A stretch of 64,000 nucleotides of DNA from Thermogemmatispora tikiterensis (GTDB lineage: Bacteria; Chloroflexota; Ktedonobacteria; Ktedonobacterales; Ktedonobacteraceae). The first letter of the stretch is position 1; each line of letters starts with the position of its first letter. The stretch covers positions 2,338,259 to 2,402,258 of the forward strand of contig NZ_MCIF01000002.1 of assembly GCF_003268475.1 (NCBI RefSeq), written 5' to 3'. The position numbers were made by a program, and so were the translations under genes. The notes under the pieces were generated by a model. The model worked only from the letters and a program-made list of their open reading frames with translations, did no database searches and was not told the DNA's origin. Of this stretch, positions 56,323 to 64,000 are shown in pieces.

Positions 56323-57171
56323 ATGGAACACGAGGAAAAAAGAAGGCTGATCGCCTTCGGCTGGTATGGGGGAAAATTCAACCATCTCAACTGGCTCTTA
56401 CCGCTGCTGCCCAGGACTACACACTACTGTGAACCCTTCGGCGGCTCTGCTGCCGTACTGCTCAACCGCGAGCCTTCACCGGTAGAAACCTACAACGATC
56501 TCGACAGCGAGGTTGTTAACTTCTTCCGCATCTTGCGCGAGCAGAGAGAGGCCCTGATCGAAGCCATCGGCCTGACGCCCTTCTCACGCGAGGAATTCGA
56601 GCGCGCCTGCAGTGAATCGCCGGAAGGCATCTCAGATCTGGAACGGGCCCGACGCTTCTTCATCCGCGCCAGGCAAGTTCGTACTGGACTGGCGCAGTCC
56701 GCCAGTGTCGGACGCTGGGCGCACTGCATCCTGACCAGCCGCGCCGGAATGGCAGGAGCCGTTTCGCGCTGGCTGGGCAGCGTTGAAGGGCTGGCCGAAA
56801 TTGCTCAGCGTTTACTGCGAGTGCAAATCGAACATGCCCCAGCCATTGAGGTGATCCAGCGCTACGATAGCCAGGAAACTCTGTTCTATTGTGATCCTCC
56901 TTACCCACACGACGCTCGCGGGGATGCCAATGCCTACGCCCATGAAATGATCAACGATGATCATCGCCGTCTGGCAGAGGTGCTGCACAGCGTCAAAGGA
57001 AAGGTGGCCCTCTCCGGCTACCACTGCAGGCTGCTTGATCATCTGTATCGCGATTGGAGCTGCATAGAGGCGCCAGTAAAGCTCTGCCATTCGAAGAAGA
57101 CTCCCAGGCAAGAAGTATTGTGGGTGAATTACGACGTCTTGAAAGCAGCAGCCTGGAAGGGTGTAATGTAG
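56323..57171 (+). CDS. D12-class DNA adenine methyltransferase, orphan
   Basis: A 282-residue N6-adenine methylase. The SAM-binding start is FGWYGGKFNHLNWLLPLLP with EPFGGSAAVLLN (FxGxG-type motif I), ETYNDLDSEVVNFF follows, and LFYCDPPYPH (DPPY motif IV, about 183-192) is catalytic. GKVALSGYHCRLLDHLY is the later strand. Dam and phage D12 enzymes share this order; the recognition sequence is not predictable. No restriction partner or phage gene is nearby. ATG 56323 follows GAGG by eight bases; an in-frame ATG at 56278 lacks a ribosome site. Confidence 0.85.
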   Translation: MEHEEKRRLIAFGWYGGKFNHLNWLLPLLPRTTHYCEPFGGSAAVLLNREPSPVETYNDLDSEVVNFFRILREQREALIEAIGLTPFSREEFERACSESPEGISDLERARRFFIRARQVRTGLAQSASVGRWAHCILTSRAGMAGAVSRWLGSVEGLAEIAQRLLRVQIEHAPAIEVIQRYDSQETLFYCDPPYPHDARGDANAYAHEMINDDHRRLAEVLHSVKGKVALSGYHCRLLDHLYRDWSCIEAPVKLCHSKKTPRQEVLWVNYDVLKAAAWKGVM

Positions 57172-57238
57172 CAGCAGAGCCGACAGCGACGAGGGGGACT
57201 GAGTCAGGCGGCAGAACTATGGCCCAAATAATCAATCA

Positions 57239-57277
57239 AGCCGGTATCCCCGCCTCAAAGAGCAAGAGATACCGGCT
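57239..57277. terminator. Inverted repeat between convergent genes
   Basis: Perfect 10-bp arms AGCCGGTATC (57239-57248) and GATACCGGCT (57268-57277), loop 19 bases, between the methylase and the ABC permease stop. Bidirectional stop is likely. Confidence 0.5.
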
Positions 57278-57374
57278 CAAAACCTGCCATCAGCAACCTG
57301 CTCACCCGCCGATGCAGGCAGCATGAGCGGCGCCCGCCAGGGCAGCGCACTGGGCAGTTACACCGCCCTTGACC

Positions 57375-58283
57375 CTAATCCTGCTTATTGAAAGCCAGCG
57401 CGCCCCAGACGATAAAGATCAACCCCAGTATGGCCACAATCAGCAGCTCCACCGATGTCGAGAGCGTTGTATCAAAAACCTTGACCCCCAGACCTAAGGC
57501 ATCCAGCACAAACTGGGGCAGATTGAGAGCCCGCAGTACCGCCTGCCGCAGCGGGTCCACTCCATAGGTCACCGGGTTAATCTTCGTCAGGAAGGCCAGC
57601 CAGCCGGGCAGATTGCGCAACGGGAAGAGCGCCCCGCTCAGGAAGAACATCGGCATCAGGAAGAACTGCATGATCATCTGGAAGCCTTCCATCGACTTCA
57701 TGCGCGAGGCAATGACAATACCCAGCGACGTCAGAGAGAAGGCCAACAGCAGCATCTCCAGCATCAGCTTGACCACCAGGCCGACGCTCAGATTGACCCC
57801 CACCAGCGGCGCAAAGATCAGCATGATCGTCCCCTGCAACATGGCGATCGTGCTGCCCCCCAAAGCCTTCCCCAAGACCAGCGAGGTGCGCGAGATCGGC
57901 GCCACCAGCATCTCACGCAAAAACCCGAACTCGCGGTCCCAGACGATCGAAATCGCCGAGAAGATCGAGGTAAAGAGCACAGTCATGCTCAAGACGCCCG
58001 GGAAGAGAAAGGTTCGGAAATCCAGGGTTGGCGTCCCCGGCGGTAGATTGGCCTGACTCCCAACCACATTCAGGCTGCTGGAGAGACCGGAGCCAAAAAT
58101 GAAGAGGAACATCAACGGCTGGGCCAGCGAGGTGATGATCCGTATCCAGTCACGCACAAAGCGCAAGACCTCGCGGTACCAGATGATCACAATCGTATTG
58201 AGGTTGCGCCGAAACGGCCCGTTGATCGGCGTCAGGCTCTGCTCCATCCGCACCGGTTGCGGCGTCACTACAGTTGTCGCCAT
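57375..58283 (-). CDS. ABC-2 type exporter permease
   Basis: A 302-residue membrane subunit. After a cytoplasmic N-terminus (about 1-50) come six membrane helices; the first is preceded by RDWIRIITSLAQPLMFLFIFG, and the loop EFGFLREMLVAPISRTSLVLGKALGG is the ABC-2 permease signature (DrrB/NodJ-like). FFLMPMFFLSGALFPLRNLPG lies before helix 6. Six bases separate it from the ATPase stop, and the pair forms an exporter of drugs or lipids. Confidence 0.88.
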   Translation of the reverse strand: MATTVVTPQPVRMEQSLTPINGPFRRNLNTIVIIWYREVLRFVRDWIRIITSLAQPLMFLFIFGSGLSSSLNVVGSQANLPPGTPTLDFRTFLFPGVLSMTVLFTSIFSAISIVWDREFGFLREMLVAPISRTSLVLGKALGGSTIAMLQGTIMLIFAPLVGVNLSVGLVVKLMLEMLLLAFSLTSLGIVIASRMKSMEGFQMIMQFFLMPMFFLSGALFPLRNLPGWLAFLTKINPVTYGVDPLRQAVLRALNLPQFVLDALGLGVKVFDTTLSTSVELLIVAILGLIFIVWGALAFNKQD

Positions 58284-58289
58284 AATCTT

Positions 58290-59387
58290 TTACCTCCTTC
58301 CCCAGCGGCGTGAGCGCATGAAGCCGCGCATCAGCTCTCGGGCATCAGCCTCTTCATCACGGATTTCACGCCCGGTAAGCTTGATGAAGACATCGTCCAG
58401 CGTCGGGCGCCGCACGCTGATCGAGGCGATGCGCGCCGTCACCTTTTCAACGATACGCGGGACCAGCTCTTCGCCACCCGCAATCTCAAAGACCAGCTCC
58501 CCCTTGTTCTCTCGCGGCTCAACCCCAAAATGCTCCTTGATCTGCTGCGCTGCTACAGCGTTATCGCTGGTCCTGAGACGAATAACATCGCCTCCTACCA
58601 TGTCCTTGAGCCGACTCGGCGTGTCCAGAGCCACGATCTTGCCATGATCAATAATGGCAATTCGATCACAATATTCGGCTTCATCCATATAGTGCGTGGT
58701 CAAAAACATCGTAATCTGCTTTTGCTGACGCAGATTCAGAATATATGACCAGAGATGCAGTCGTGTTTGAGGATCAAGGCCGATAGTTGGCTCATCTAGG
58801 AAAAGAACACGTGGATAGTGCAAAAGGCCGCGAGCGATCTCTAGACGGCGCTTCATGCCCCCCGAGAAAGTGCGTACCAGCTGGTCACGCCGGTCGTAGA
58901 GATCGACCATCTTGAGTAACTCCTCGCGACGCTGCTTGCTGACCGCCGCCGGCAAGCCATAGACAGTGGCATGAAAGCGCAGGTTCTCGTCCGCGGTCAG
59001 GCGATCGTCAAGGCTCGGGTCTTGGAAGATGAGACCGATTGATTCGCGCACTTTGTTGCGCTGTGTCACAAGGTCATAGCCAGCAATGCGCGCCCGCCCA
59101 GCGGTGGGACGCAGCAGCGTACAGAGCATGTTGATGGTAGTCGATTTGCCGGCTCCATTGGGACCGAGGAAGCCGAAGATCTCCCCCGGATAGACTTCGA
59201 ATGAGATACCTTTGACCGCCTCTAGCTTGCCATAGTGGCGGGTCAAGCCCTCAACTTCGATGATGGGCGCCCCCGCGGGCCGCACTCCCTCGCTCGCTAC
59301 CGCCATCCGCAGATCCGCCGGCGACTGAATCTGTCCGTTGAGCTGTTCTCCTTGCAGTGTCTGCTCTTCAGCAGCCATGTCTGCCAT
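58290..59387 (-). CDS. ABC exporter ATP-binding subunit (DrrA-like)
   Basis: A 365-residue ATPase that drives the adjacent permease. Walker A is FLGPNGAGKSTTINML, then FQDPSLDDRLTADENLRFHA (Q-loop), RTFSGGMKRRLEIARGLLHYP (ABC signature) and LFLDEPTIGLDPQTR (Walker B), H-loop FLTTHYMDEAEYC. The C-terminal domain (about 250-350) resembles that of DrrA-type drug exporters. The start (59387 or 59378) overlaps the marR stop by 20 or 11 bases, so the three genes form one operon. Confidence 0.9.
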   Translation of the reverse strand: MADMAAEEQTLQGEQLNGQIQSPADLRMAVASEGVRPAGAPIIEVEGLTRHYGKLEAVKGISFEVYPGEIFGFLGPNGAGKSTTINMLCTLLRPTAGRARIAGYDLVTQRNKVRESIGLIFQDPSLDDRLTADENLRFHATVYGLPAAVSKQRREELLKMVDLYDRRDQLVRTFSGGMKRRLEIARGLLHYPRVLFLDEPTIGLDPQTRLHLWSYILNLRQQKQITMFLTTHYMDEAEYCDRIAIIDHGKIVALDTPSRLKDMVGGDVIRLRTSDNAVAAQQIKEHFGVEPRENKGELVFEIAGGEELVPRIVEKVTARIASISVRRPTLDDVFIKLTGREIRDEEADARELMRGFMRSRRWGRR

Positions 59388-59892
59388 GTAACTCTCCTTC
59401 TCTCTCAGCTCTCTCAGCTATCACAGCGGCCAATTCTTCTAGCCCACGAAGAAGGGAAAACCGTCCCTCTTCGCTCATGAGGCTAAAGACCGTCTTGAGC
59501 TGCTCTTTCATCTGCTGTGCCATGTGCTGGCGCAATTCTCGCCCAGTATCGGTGAATTCAACAAAAACCTGGCGACGGTCTTGATGATCCCGCCTCCTCA
59601 TCACCAGCCCCCGCCGTTCCAGGCTGTCAACCGCCCGCACCACCGTTGCAGGATCAAGGTCAAGACGGCTGGCCAGCAGGCCGATGGTATACGGCTCCCC
59701 CCCCTCTTGCAGCGCCCTCTGCAGCAAGCCCAGAACCATGAACTGGGTCGTACTCACCATCGTTCCATGCTGATGGGCACGCTTGAAACTCGCCCCCATC
59801 GCCCTCTGAACCTGACTGAAGAGGGATGCAAAGCGCTCCGCTTGCTCCTCCAGGTCGCGCACCTGCCTTTCACCATCGGTCTCTCTTTCCAT
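59368..59892 (-). CDS. MarR-family transcriptional regulator
   Basis: A 174-residue winged-helix repressor. FKRAHQHGTMVSTTQFMVLG opens the fold, the recognition segment is IGLLASRLDLDPATVVRAVDSLERRGLVMRRRDHQDRRQ, and VEFTDTGRELRQHM is the wing. ATG 59892 (MERETD) is preferred; an in-frame TTG at 59967 lies within the operator palindrome. It is first in an operon with the ABC exporter genes, so it most likely regulates its own operon in response to a ligand exported by that transporter. Confidence 0.85.
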   Translation of the reverse strand: MERETDGERQVRDLEEQAERFASLFSQVQRAMGASFKRAHQHGTMVSTTQFMVLGLLQRALQEGGEPYTIGLLASRLDLDPATVVRAVDSLERRGLVMRRRDHQDRRQVFVEFTDTGRELRQHMAQQMKEQLKTVFSLMSEEGRFSLLRGLEELAAVIAERAEREGELHGRHGC

Positions 59893-59937
59893 GACCCATG
59901 CTTCTTTCCTTTCTCCCTGCCTTGCTCTGTCGCGTTG

Positions 59938-59968
59938 ATTGTTGCCACCAATTACTGGTAGTAACAAT
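59938..59968. promoter_or_regulatory. MarR operator palindrome
   Basis: Arms ATTGTTGCCACCA (59938-59950) and TGGTAGTAACAAT (59956-59968), complementary at 11 of 13 positions with a five-base centre. It lies just downstream of the predicted RNA start (about 59977 on the minus strand), where binding would block transcription. Confidence 0.65.
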
Positions 59969-59983
59969 CATTGATATGATCAA

Positions 59984-60012
59984 AGAATAGCACGACTTCG
60001 TCCCTCTGTCAA
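59984..60012 (-). promoter_or_regulatory. Promoter of marR-ABC operon
   Basis: On the minus strand TTGACA (60012-60007), 17-bp spacer, TATTCT (59989-59984). The gap 60013-60342 holds no gene that I can see. Confidence 0.8.
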
Positions 60013-60342
60013 GTCCCTCGTACCAGTACGATATATCGCGTTGCTCTCAACACAGGGACAGCCTCCCTGAGCCCCAGGTCGCCCCTCACGAGGCCAGAGT
60101 CAGAGGCCGCTCCGGGCAAGAGGCAAGAACTCGTTTTCACCTGCTGCTCCGTCGGAATACAGCGTGGGAGAGTGTCCAGGTCAAAAAACGGGGTTCAGAC
60201 AGGAAAAAAGAGAGGACCACGACGGCAGCGCCGCCGCGGGGAGATCAGGACAAGAGATGTCAGCAGGTTGAACCAGGTCAGTCAAGGCAGGAAGGAACAC
60301 CAGGACTGGAACGATGCCCGCCTGCTCGTGGAGATGAGCGTC

Positions 60343-60669
60343 TCAGGCACTGGCGGCGCTATCGCGTACCACCCGCTCGTTCGTTTCGCTCGCATGACTT
60401 TGAGCTGTTCCCTCACTCGTGCGCTTCTCCTTCTGCTCCTTCAACAAGAGGCTGGCAGCTTCCCGTGTATTGAGCGGCAGACGAGGGATATTCTCAGAGA
60501 TCTGCGATAGCTCTTCAACCTGCAGCTCTTCTTTGATCTTGTCTTTCACTACGCGGGCCTGGCCAACTCCTCTGCCCAGGTTGCGCGCTACCGATTGGAG
60601 CGCCCGCGGTCCAAAGAGCGCTAGCCCGAAGAGGAGAATGATTAACAGGTCAACTGGATGAAAGCCCAT
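60343..60669 (-). CDS. tatA: TatA/TatB-family protein translocase component
   Basis: A 108-residue protein with one N-terminal membrane helix (about 7-22, LLIILLFGLALFGPRAL) followed by the amphipathic helix RNLGRGVGQARVVKDKIKEE, which has the FGP and R-x-x-G pattern of TatA/B. Then a soluble, charged and poorly conserved tail. TatA subunits build the twin-arginine translocation pore for folded proteins. TatC is not in the window. TatA rather than TatB is a guess. Its nearest neighbours lie 375 to 900 bases away. Confidence 0.78.
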   Translation of the reverse strand: MGFHPVDLLIILLFGLALFGPRALQSVARNLGRGVGQARVVKDKIKEELQVEELSQISENIPRLPLNTREAASLLLKEQKEKRTSEGTAQSHASETNERVVRDSAASA

Positions 60670-61569
60670 AGGGGCCGCCTTTCCTGTTCGCTCTCCAGCT
60701 TTTTGGGTGGCGATGAGTGCTCTCTCGACTCTTCGCTAAGAGTATGATACCACATGGTTGTTGCTCTGACGAGATCTCTCTGGTGCCAGTCTGGGAAAGC
60801 CTGCTTGCCGCAGAAGCCGGCTGCCTCTCTCAGGTCGAAGCCAGCGCCAGCCGGCCATGTGATCGCCCTCTATAGCGAACCCTCCTGATGCCACCAGCTG
60901 CTTGCTCCGTCGCCGCCTGCCTCCTTTCCTGACTCAGGCTGCCTGGCTCACACGGATTCTTTACGACTGACCGGGACAGGAGAGCGAAAAATTCAGGAAC
61001 GAAAAAGTTATCGTTAGGAGTTTATTATAATGGAGAGAGTGCCGAGGTTGACCGTCCGGCTCTCACTCATAGCATGGTTCATCCTATCTCTCAGCATATC
61101 TTCGCGCCTCTCAGCCTCGCCTCGTAAGAGGGGGCAATCGCAACCCACCACGAGGAATGAGAAGACGAGGAAGCTGAAGACCAGGGCTATGGCTGTGAGC
61201 ACAGAGACCAACGCGGTCAACGCAGGAGATCCAGGCCCGGAGCTTTCCCCCACACACCCCCACTCCGAGCCTGCCGATTGCTGTTTTTCGGTTCCTGCTA
61301 CAGCAATCGGTCTCCTTCTTTTTTGGCAGGCCAATCAGCCACCTTGGCCCCACCACCTTCTCAACTCTCTCCTAAACTACTGGCTGATTTACCTCCGTGC
61401 CCTCCCATATGGCCAGATCGGGGGAGAAACAGGCCTATCACTACTGCCTATTCCCTGGCCTGTGCTATCATCTAAACCGAATATAGAAATGCAGAAATAA
61501 AAAGGAGAGCAGCGACGCGACCTTTGCCGCGCGAGCAAGCGAGCAAGCGAGCAAGCGAGTGAGGAAATC
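60670..61569. other. 900-bp gap, no convincing gene
   Basis: A plus-strand frame (61030-61500, ATG preceded by AGGAG) has rare codons unlike its neighbours and an overlapping minus frame, so it is not called. An extended -10 box TGCTATCAT (61463-61471) and an octamer repeat (61531-61562) lie upstream of the next gene. Confidence 0.5.
61531..61562. repeat. GCGAGCAA octanucleotide repeat, three perfect copies plus one degenerate
   Basis: Copies at 61531-61538, 61539-61546 and 61547-61554, and a partial GCGAGTGA to 61562, ending just before the ribosome-binding region of the secreted-protein gene at 61570. Confidence 0.8.
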
Positions 61570-62265
61570 ATGCAGCCCAGAGAGAGCTTTCCGCAGAGTG
61601 GAACCCATCTCCGTAGAATCGTTGTCAGTGCCCTGGTTCTTTTTGCCCTGGCCGGTATCATGAGCGGCTTCGCCTTCGGCGCCGCTGTGCACCACCGATC
61701 CGGCGCCAGCCAGCCGACTCCCTCGCCGACGGTGCCTACTATCGCTCAACACACCACCACACCGACGCCCACTCCCTCGCCGGTTCCCATTCTGCTCGGT
61801 ATTCCCCGTTTTGCCGCCGGACCGACCTTTAGCGAAGTTGCTGACGGCCAAACCAGCTACACCGTTACCGTGCAGGCCATTGATAAGCAAGGACAGGCGA
61901 TCAACCGCAGTGGAGTGACCTGCAAGCTCTGGCTGGTGCACCGCGTCCCTGATGGGGCTCTCTTACAGCTGCCCGACATCGGCAAGCGTATGGATCTGGC
62001 CAGCATCCAGCAACCCATTCCAGGCCAGGTCAAAGACAAGCCCTATGACGAGGTAGCAGGATTGCAATTCTCTGCTGGCACGCCGCAAACCCAGCCCTGC
62101 GACTCCCAGGGGCGAGCCACCTGGACTTACACCATCTCCCCTGGCGTGCAGCCGGGTAAGTACGATCTCGTCCTGCTCACCGACTGGCAGGGCATCCACT
62201 ACAACTGGAGCTGGGCCCACATTGTCATCACCAAAACCCCAGGGCAGGGACCAGGAAACGACTAG
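61570..62265 (+). CDS. Membrane-anchored extracytoplasmic protein, unknown function
   Basis: The 231-residue protein has a basic N-terminus, one membrane segment (about 17-39), then a Thr/Pro/Ser-rich spacer (about 48-75) typical of Chloroflexota surface proteins. The outer domain has SYTVTVQAIDKQGQ, two Cys about 60 residues apart (VTCKLW and QPCDSQ) that may form a disulfide, and ends TWTYTISPGVQPGKYDLVLL with YNWSWAHIVITK, looking like a beta-sandwich of the Ig/CARDB type. No catalytic motif. GAGG precedes the ATG. An extended -10 TGCTATCAT (61463-61471) lies about 100 bases upstream. Confidence 0.65.
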   Translation: MQPRESFPQSGTHLRRIVVSALVLFALAGIMSGFAFGAAVHHRSGASQPTPSPTVPTIAQHTTTPTPTPSPVPILLGIPRFAAGPTFSEVADGQTSYTVTVQAIDKQGQAINRSGVTCKLWLVHRVPDGALLQLPDIGKRMDLASIQQPIPGQVKDKPYDEVAGLQFSAGTPQTQPCDSQGRATWTYTISPGVQPGKYDLVLLTDWQGIHYNWSWAHIVITKTPGQGPGND

Positions 62266-62452
62266 AATTGCACTGCTGGCTGGCTGCTGATCCCTGTCCC
62301 CCCTGTCATGTCCTCACCAGCAGAGGAGAGGAGCCAGAGGGCCCCAGAGGGCACCCAGCCCTCACCTGGATGGCTCGCTCTGGCCGGGAAGGAGACGGCA
62401 TAGCAAGCGCGTTGCCAGTCGTCTGTCGGCCCGTCTCGCTCCGGGACCAATC

Positions 62453-63331
62453 TCAGTGTGCTTCCCCCTCACTCGCCGACTCCGCTCGCCCCTGGAGGAT
62501 CTGAGCCAGTTCATGCAGCACCCCCCGCAGCAGCAGCACAAAGCGCGAGCTGGCGGCTGCCGCTGCTGCCAGCACTTCGTCATGATCTACTGGCTGCCCC
62601 TCTGTCCCAGTGGCACTATTCGTAATCAGGCTCAGTCCAAGGACACGCTGCCCCATATGGCGGGCTACGATCACTTCGGGCACAGTAGACATCCCTACAG
62701 CATCGCCCCCAATCTGCCGCAGAAAGCGTAGCTCGGCTGGCGTTTCGTAGGACGGCCCGCTGACCATCACATAGACCCCCTCATGAAGGCGCAGAGAAGG
62801 TATCTCCCCCGCTACTTTCTGTACGAGGGTCCGCAGTTCCTCATCGTAGGCCGCCGTCATGGCCGGGAAACGTACGCCGAACCGCTCATCGTTAGGACCA
62901 CGCAGCGGATGCCAGCCGGCCAGCCCGGGCAGATTGATGTGATCGCGAATCAGCATGAAATCACCCGGCTGATAGGCAGGATTCAAAGCGCCTGCCGCAT
63001 TGGTCACCACGAGCACCTGAGCCCCCAGACGCGCCATCACACGCACGGGCAGCGTGACCTCCTGGGGCGTATACCCCTCATAGAGATGCTGCCGGCCCTG
63101 CATGGCGACCAGCGCCACCCCCTCCAGCTGCCCCAATATCAAGCGACCAGCATGGCCCGCTACCGTCGATGAGGGCCAGTGCGGAAGCTGAGCATAAGGA
63201 ATGGCAGCGGCGGCCTCTACCGTCTCGGCCAACTCGCCCAGGCCCGACCCCAGAATCAGGGCCACCTGAGGCACCAATGGAGACAGCTGCCGGATCGCCG
63301 CCACGGCCTCTTCGACCTGGTCGTACAACAT
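62453..63331 (-). CDS. punA: Purine nucleoside phosphorylase
   Basis: A 292-residue trimeric-type PNP that splits purine nucleosides with phosphate to base and ribose-1-phosphate. VALILGSGLGELAE (GSGLG phosphate loop, about 24-37), STVAGHAGRLILG, AMQGRQHLYEGYTPQEV and VVTNAAGALNP are signature segments, and YVMVSGPSYETPAELRFLRQIG with VGMSTVPEVIVARHMG is the base- and ribose-binding half. NSATG follows (nucleobase Asn). It lies four bases after the stop of the recombinase-like gene upstream, so both share a transcript. The gap to the convergent secreted-protein gene (62266-62452) shows nothing. Confidence 0.93.
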   Translation of the reverse strand: MLYDQVEEAVAAIRQLSPLVPQVALILGSGLGELAETVEAAAAIPYAQLPHWPSSTVAGHAGRLILGQLEGVALVAMQGRQHLYEGYTPQEVTLPVRVMARLGAQVLVVTNAAGALNPAYQPGDFMLIRDHINLPGLAGWHPLRGPNDERFGVRFPAMTAAYDEELRTLVQKVAGEIPSLRLHEGVYVMVSGPSYETPAELRFLRQIGGDAVGMSTVPEVIVARHMGQRVLGLSLITNSATGTEGQPVDHDEVLAAAAAASSRFVLLLRGVLHELAQILQGRAESASEGEAH

Positions 63332-63335
63332 GACA

Positions 63336-64000
63336 CTATCCTCGCTTCAATAGAGAATCATCACTCTCAGACGCTCCCCAGCGCTTCGACTGTCCCGCTC
63401 CCCTTGATAGGTGAGCATATTCCAATAACGCCTGGATACCTTGTGGCTCACTGCTACGCTTGATAGCCAGAAGCATCAGCGACTGACGCAACTGGCAGGG
63501 CGTCAGCTCAGCAATACCAGCACGCAGGGCATAGTTTCTGACCACTAACCAGAAGCCCTGGCGAGTGAGCCTGCGGCCATGATGGTTTACGAACAGACCA
63601 GGCTCCTCGGGATGACGGCGGGCCAGATAAGGACGCGAGCGCAGCAGATACTGCTCCAGCGCCATAATGGCCTGCGATGTTAGCGGGCACTCGCGCAAAC
63701 GTCCATCGCTGCGCGGATAAACCAGCGAGCCGCAGAGGCGATCGAAACAGCCCACATCGAGAGCCACCAGCTCGGTGAGATGCATCCCCGTCGCATAGAG
63801 CACCTGCACCATCGCCAGATCGCGCATGCCAGTTGGTGTAAACGGCGGAATCTGCTCCAGCAGGCAGGCAAGCTGCTCAGCAGAAAGCACAGGGAAGGTG
63901 GTCCTGAGAGCACGGGGAGCCTGCACCGTCTCCAGCAGATTCCTCTCCAAGAGCCCCTGGCTTTTGAGATGGCGCAAAAAGGTCTTGAGCGCGGCCAACT
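63336..64000 (-). CDS. Tyrosine-recombinase-like protein with degenerate active site, 5' end cut by window edge
   Basis: The frame is open from base 64000 to 63336, so the start lies outside the window. Seen are the end of the N-terminal SAM-like domain (LKTFLRHLKSQGLLERN) and a phage-integrase/Xer catalytic fold with strand and helix order intact. The Arg-I motif GxRxSEL appears as GMHLTELVALDVG (Arg to His). HxLRHS appears as CQLRQS (His to Cys and Gln; Arg-II kept). LGH becomes LEY, and no tyrosine is seen near the expected TxxIY position. Such loss suggests it no longer cuts DNA. It is co-transcribed with punA. Confidence 0.75.
   Translation of the reverse strand, partial: LAALKTFLRHLKSQGLLERNLLETVQAPRALRTTFPVLSAEQLACLLEQIPPFTPTGMRDLAMVQVLYATGMHLTELVALDVGCFDRLCGSLVYPRSDGRLRECPLTSQAIMALEQYLLRSRPYLARRHPEEPGLFVNHHGRRLTRQGFWLVVRNYALRAGIAELTPCQLRQSLMLLAIKRSSEPQGIQALLEYAHLSRGAGQSKRWGASESDDSLLKRG

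Noticed and set aside
61030..61500. 156-residue plus-strand ORF with AGGAG upstream
   Set aside because: Many rare codons, an overlapping minus-strand ORF of similar quality and no recognisable domain; the ribosome site overlaps a TATAAT.

Overview
The window is a GC-rich (roughly 60 % by eye) bacterial chromosome segment, densely coded on both strands. The mix of families suggests a soil or thermophilic Chloroflexota of the class Ktedonobacteria, something like Thermogemmatispora. These families are a Ser/Thr kinase fused to a seven-blade WD40 propeller, a DUF929 thiol protein, a GT87-type membrane glycosyltransferase, an FHA-PrsW fusion, leucine-rich-variant repeats and a Cas6 without neighbours. 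This is inference from protein style; no rRNA or other marker is present to prove it. No rRNA, tRNA, CRISPR array or complete insertion sequence was found.

Layout. 1-2.9 kb: a truncated FHA/PrsW membrane protease and a solitary Cas6, both on the minus strand. 3.1-23.1 kb: a long plus-strand run of housekeeping genes: CCA-adding/poly(A) polymerase-type enzyme, DUF929 protein, NAD kinase, RecN, an FAD oxidoreductase, a GNAT enzyme, a GT87-type glycosyltransferase, a coupled TPR - RlmD-type methyltransferase - Maf trio, MscS channel, NadD with DUF951, an MFS exporter and an M50-like membrane protease. 23.2-33.7 kb: minus-strand mutL and mutS, overlapping by 4 bases and driven by a near-consensus promoter; then a GNAT enzyme, two APC permeases, and a DUF4388-like protein next to a HAMP-type membrane protein. 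34.4-39.5 kb: a leucine-rich-variant repeat protein, a decayed TnpB gene, and a MoxR-type ATPase with its DUF2201/VWA partner. 39.5-45.8 kb: a tetR-P450 operon, a YbjQ-like protein, a class V aminotransferase and the kinase-WD40 protein. 46-57 kb: metH with a long folded leader, cysS, a penicillin-acylase-family hydrolase and an orphan D12 adenine methylase. 57.3-64 kb: a marR-ABC exporter operon with a clear operator, a TatA-like protein, a secreted protein, purine nucleoside phosphorylase and, at the right edge, a tyrosine-recombinase-like protein that has lost most of its catalytic residues.

Functional links. NAD kinase and NadD cover two NAD(P) steps. MutS, MutL and RecN are repair genes. 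MetH and CysS are sulfur amino-acid functions. Several operons are clear from 4-base overlaps. The most interesting non-coding signals are a roughly 98-nt transcript candidate with its own promoter and terminator (about 10.9 kb), a roughly 260-nt structured metH leader, a MarR operator under a 17-bp-spaced promoter (about 59.95 kb), a perfect 12-bp-arm palindrome beside a small acidic ORF (about 50.46 kb), and several tetra- or octanucleotide simple repeats lying just upstream of genes.
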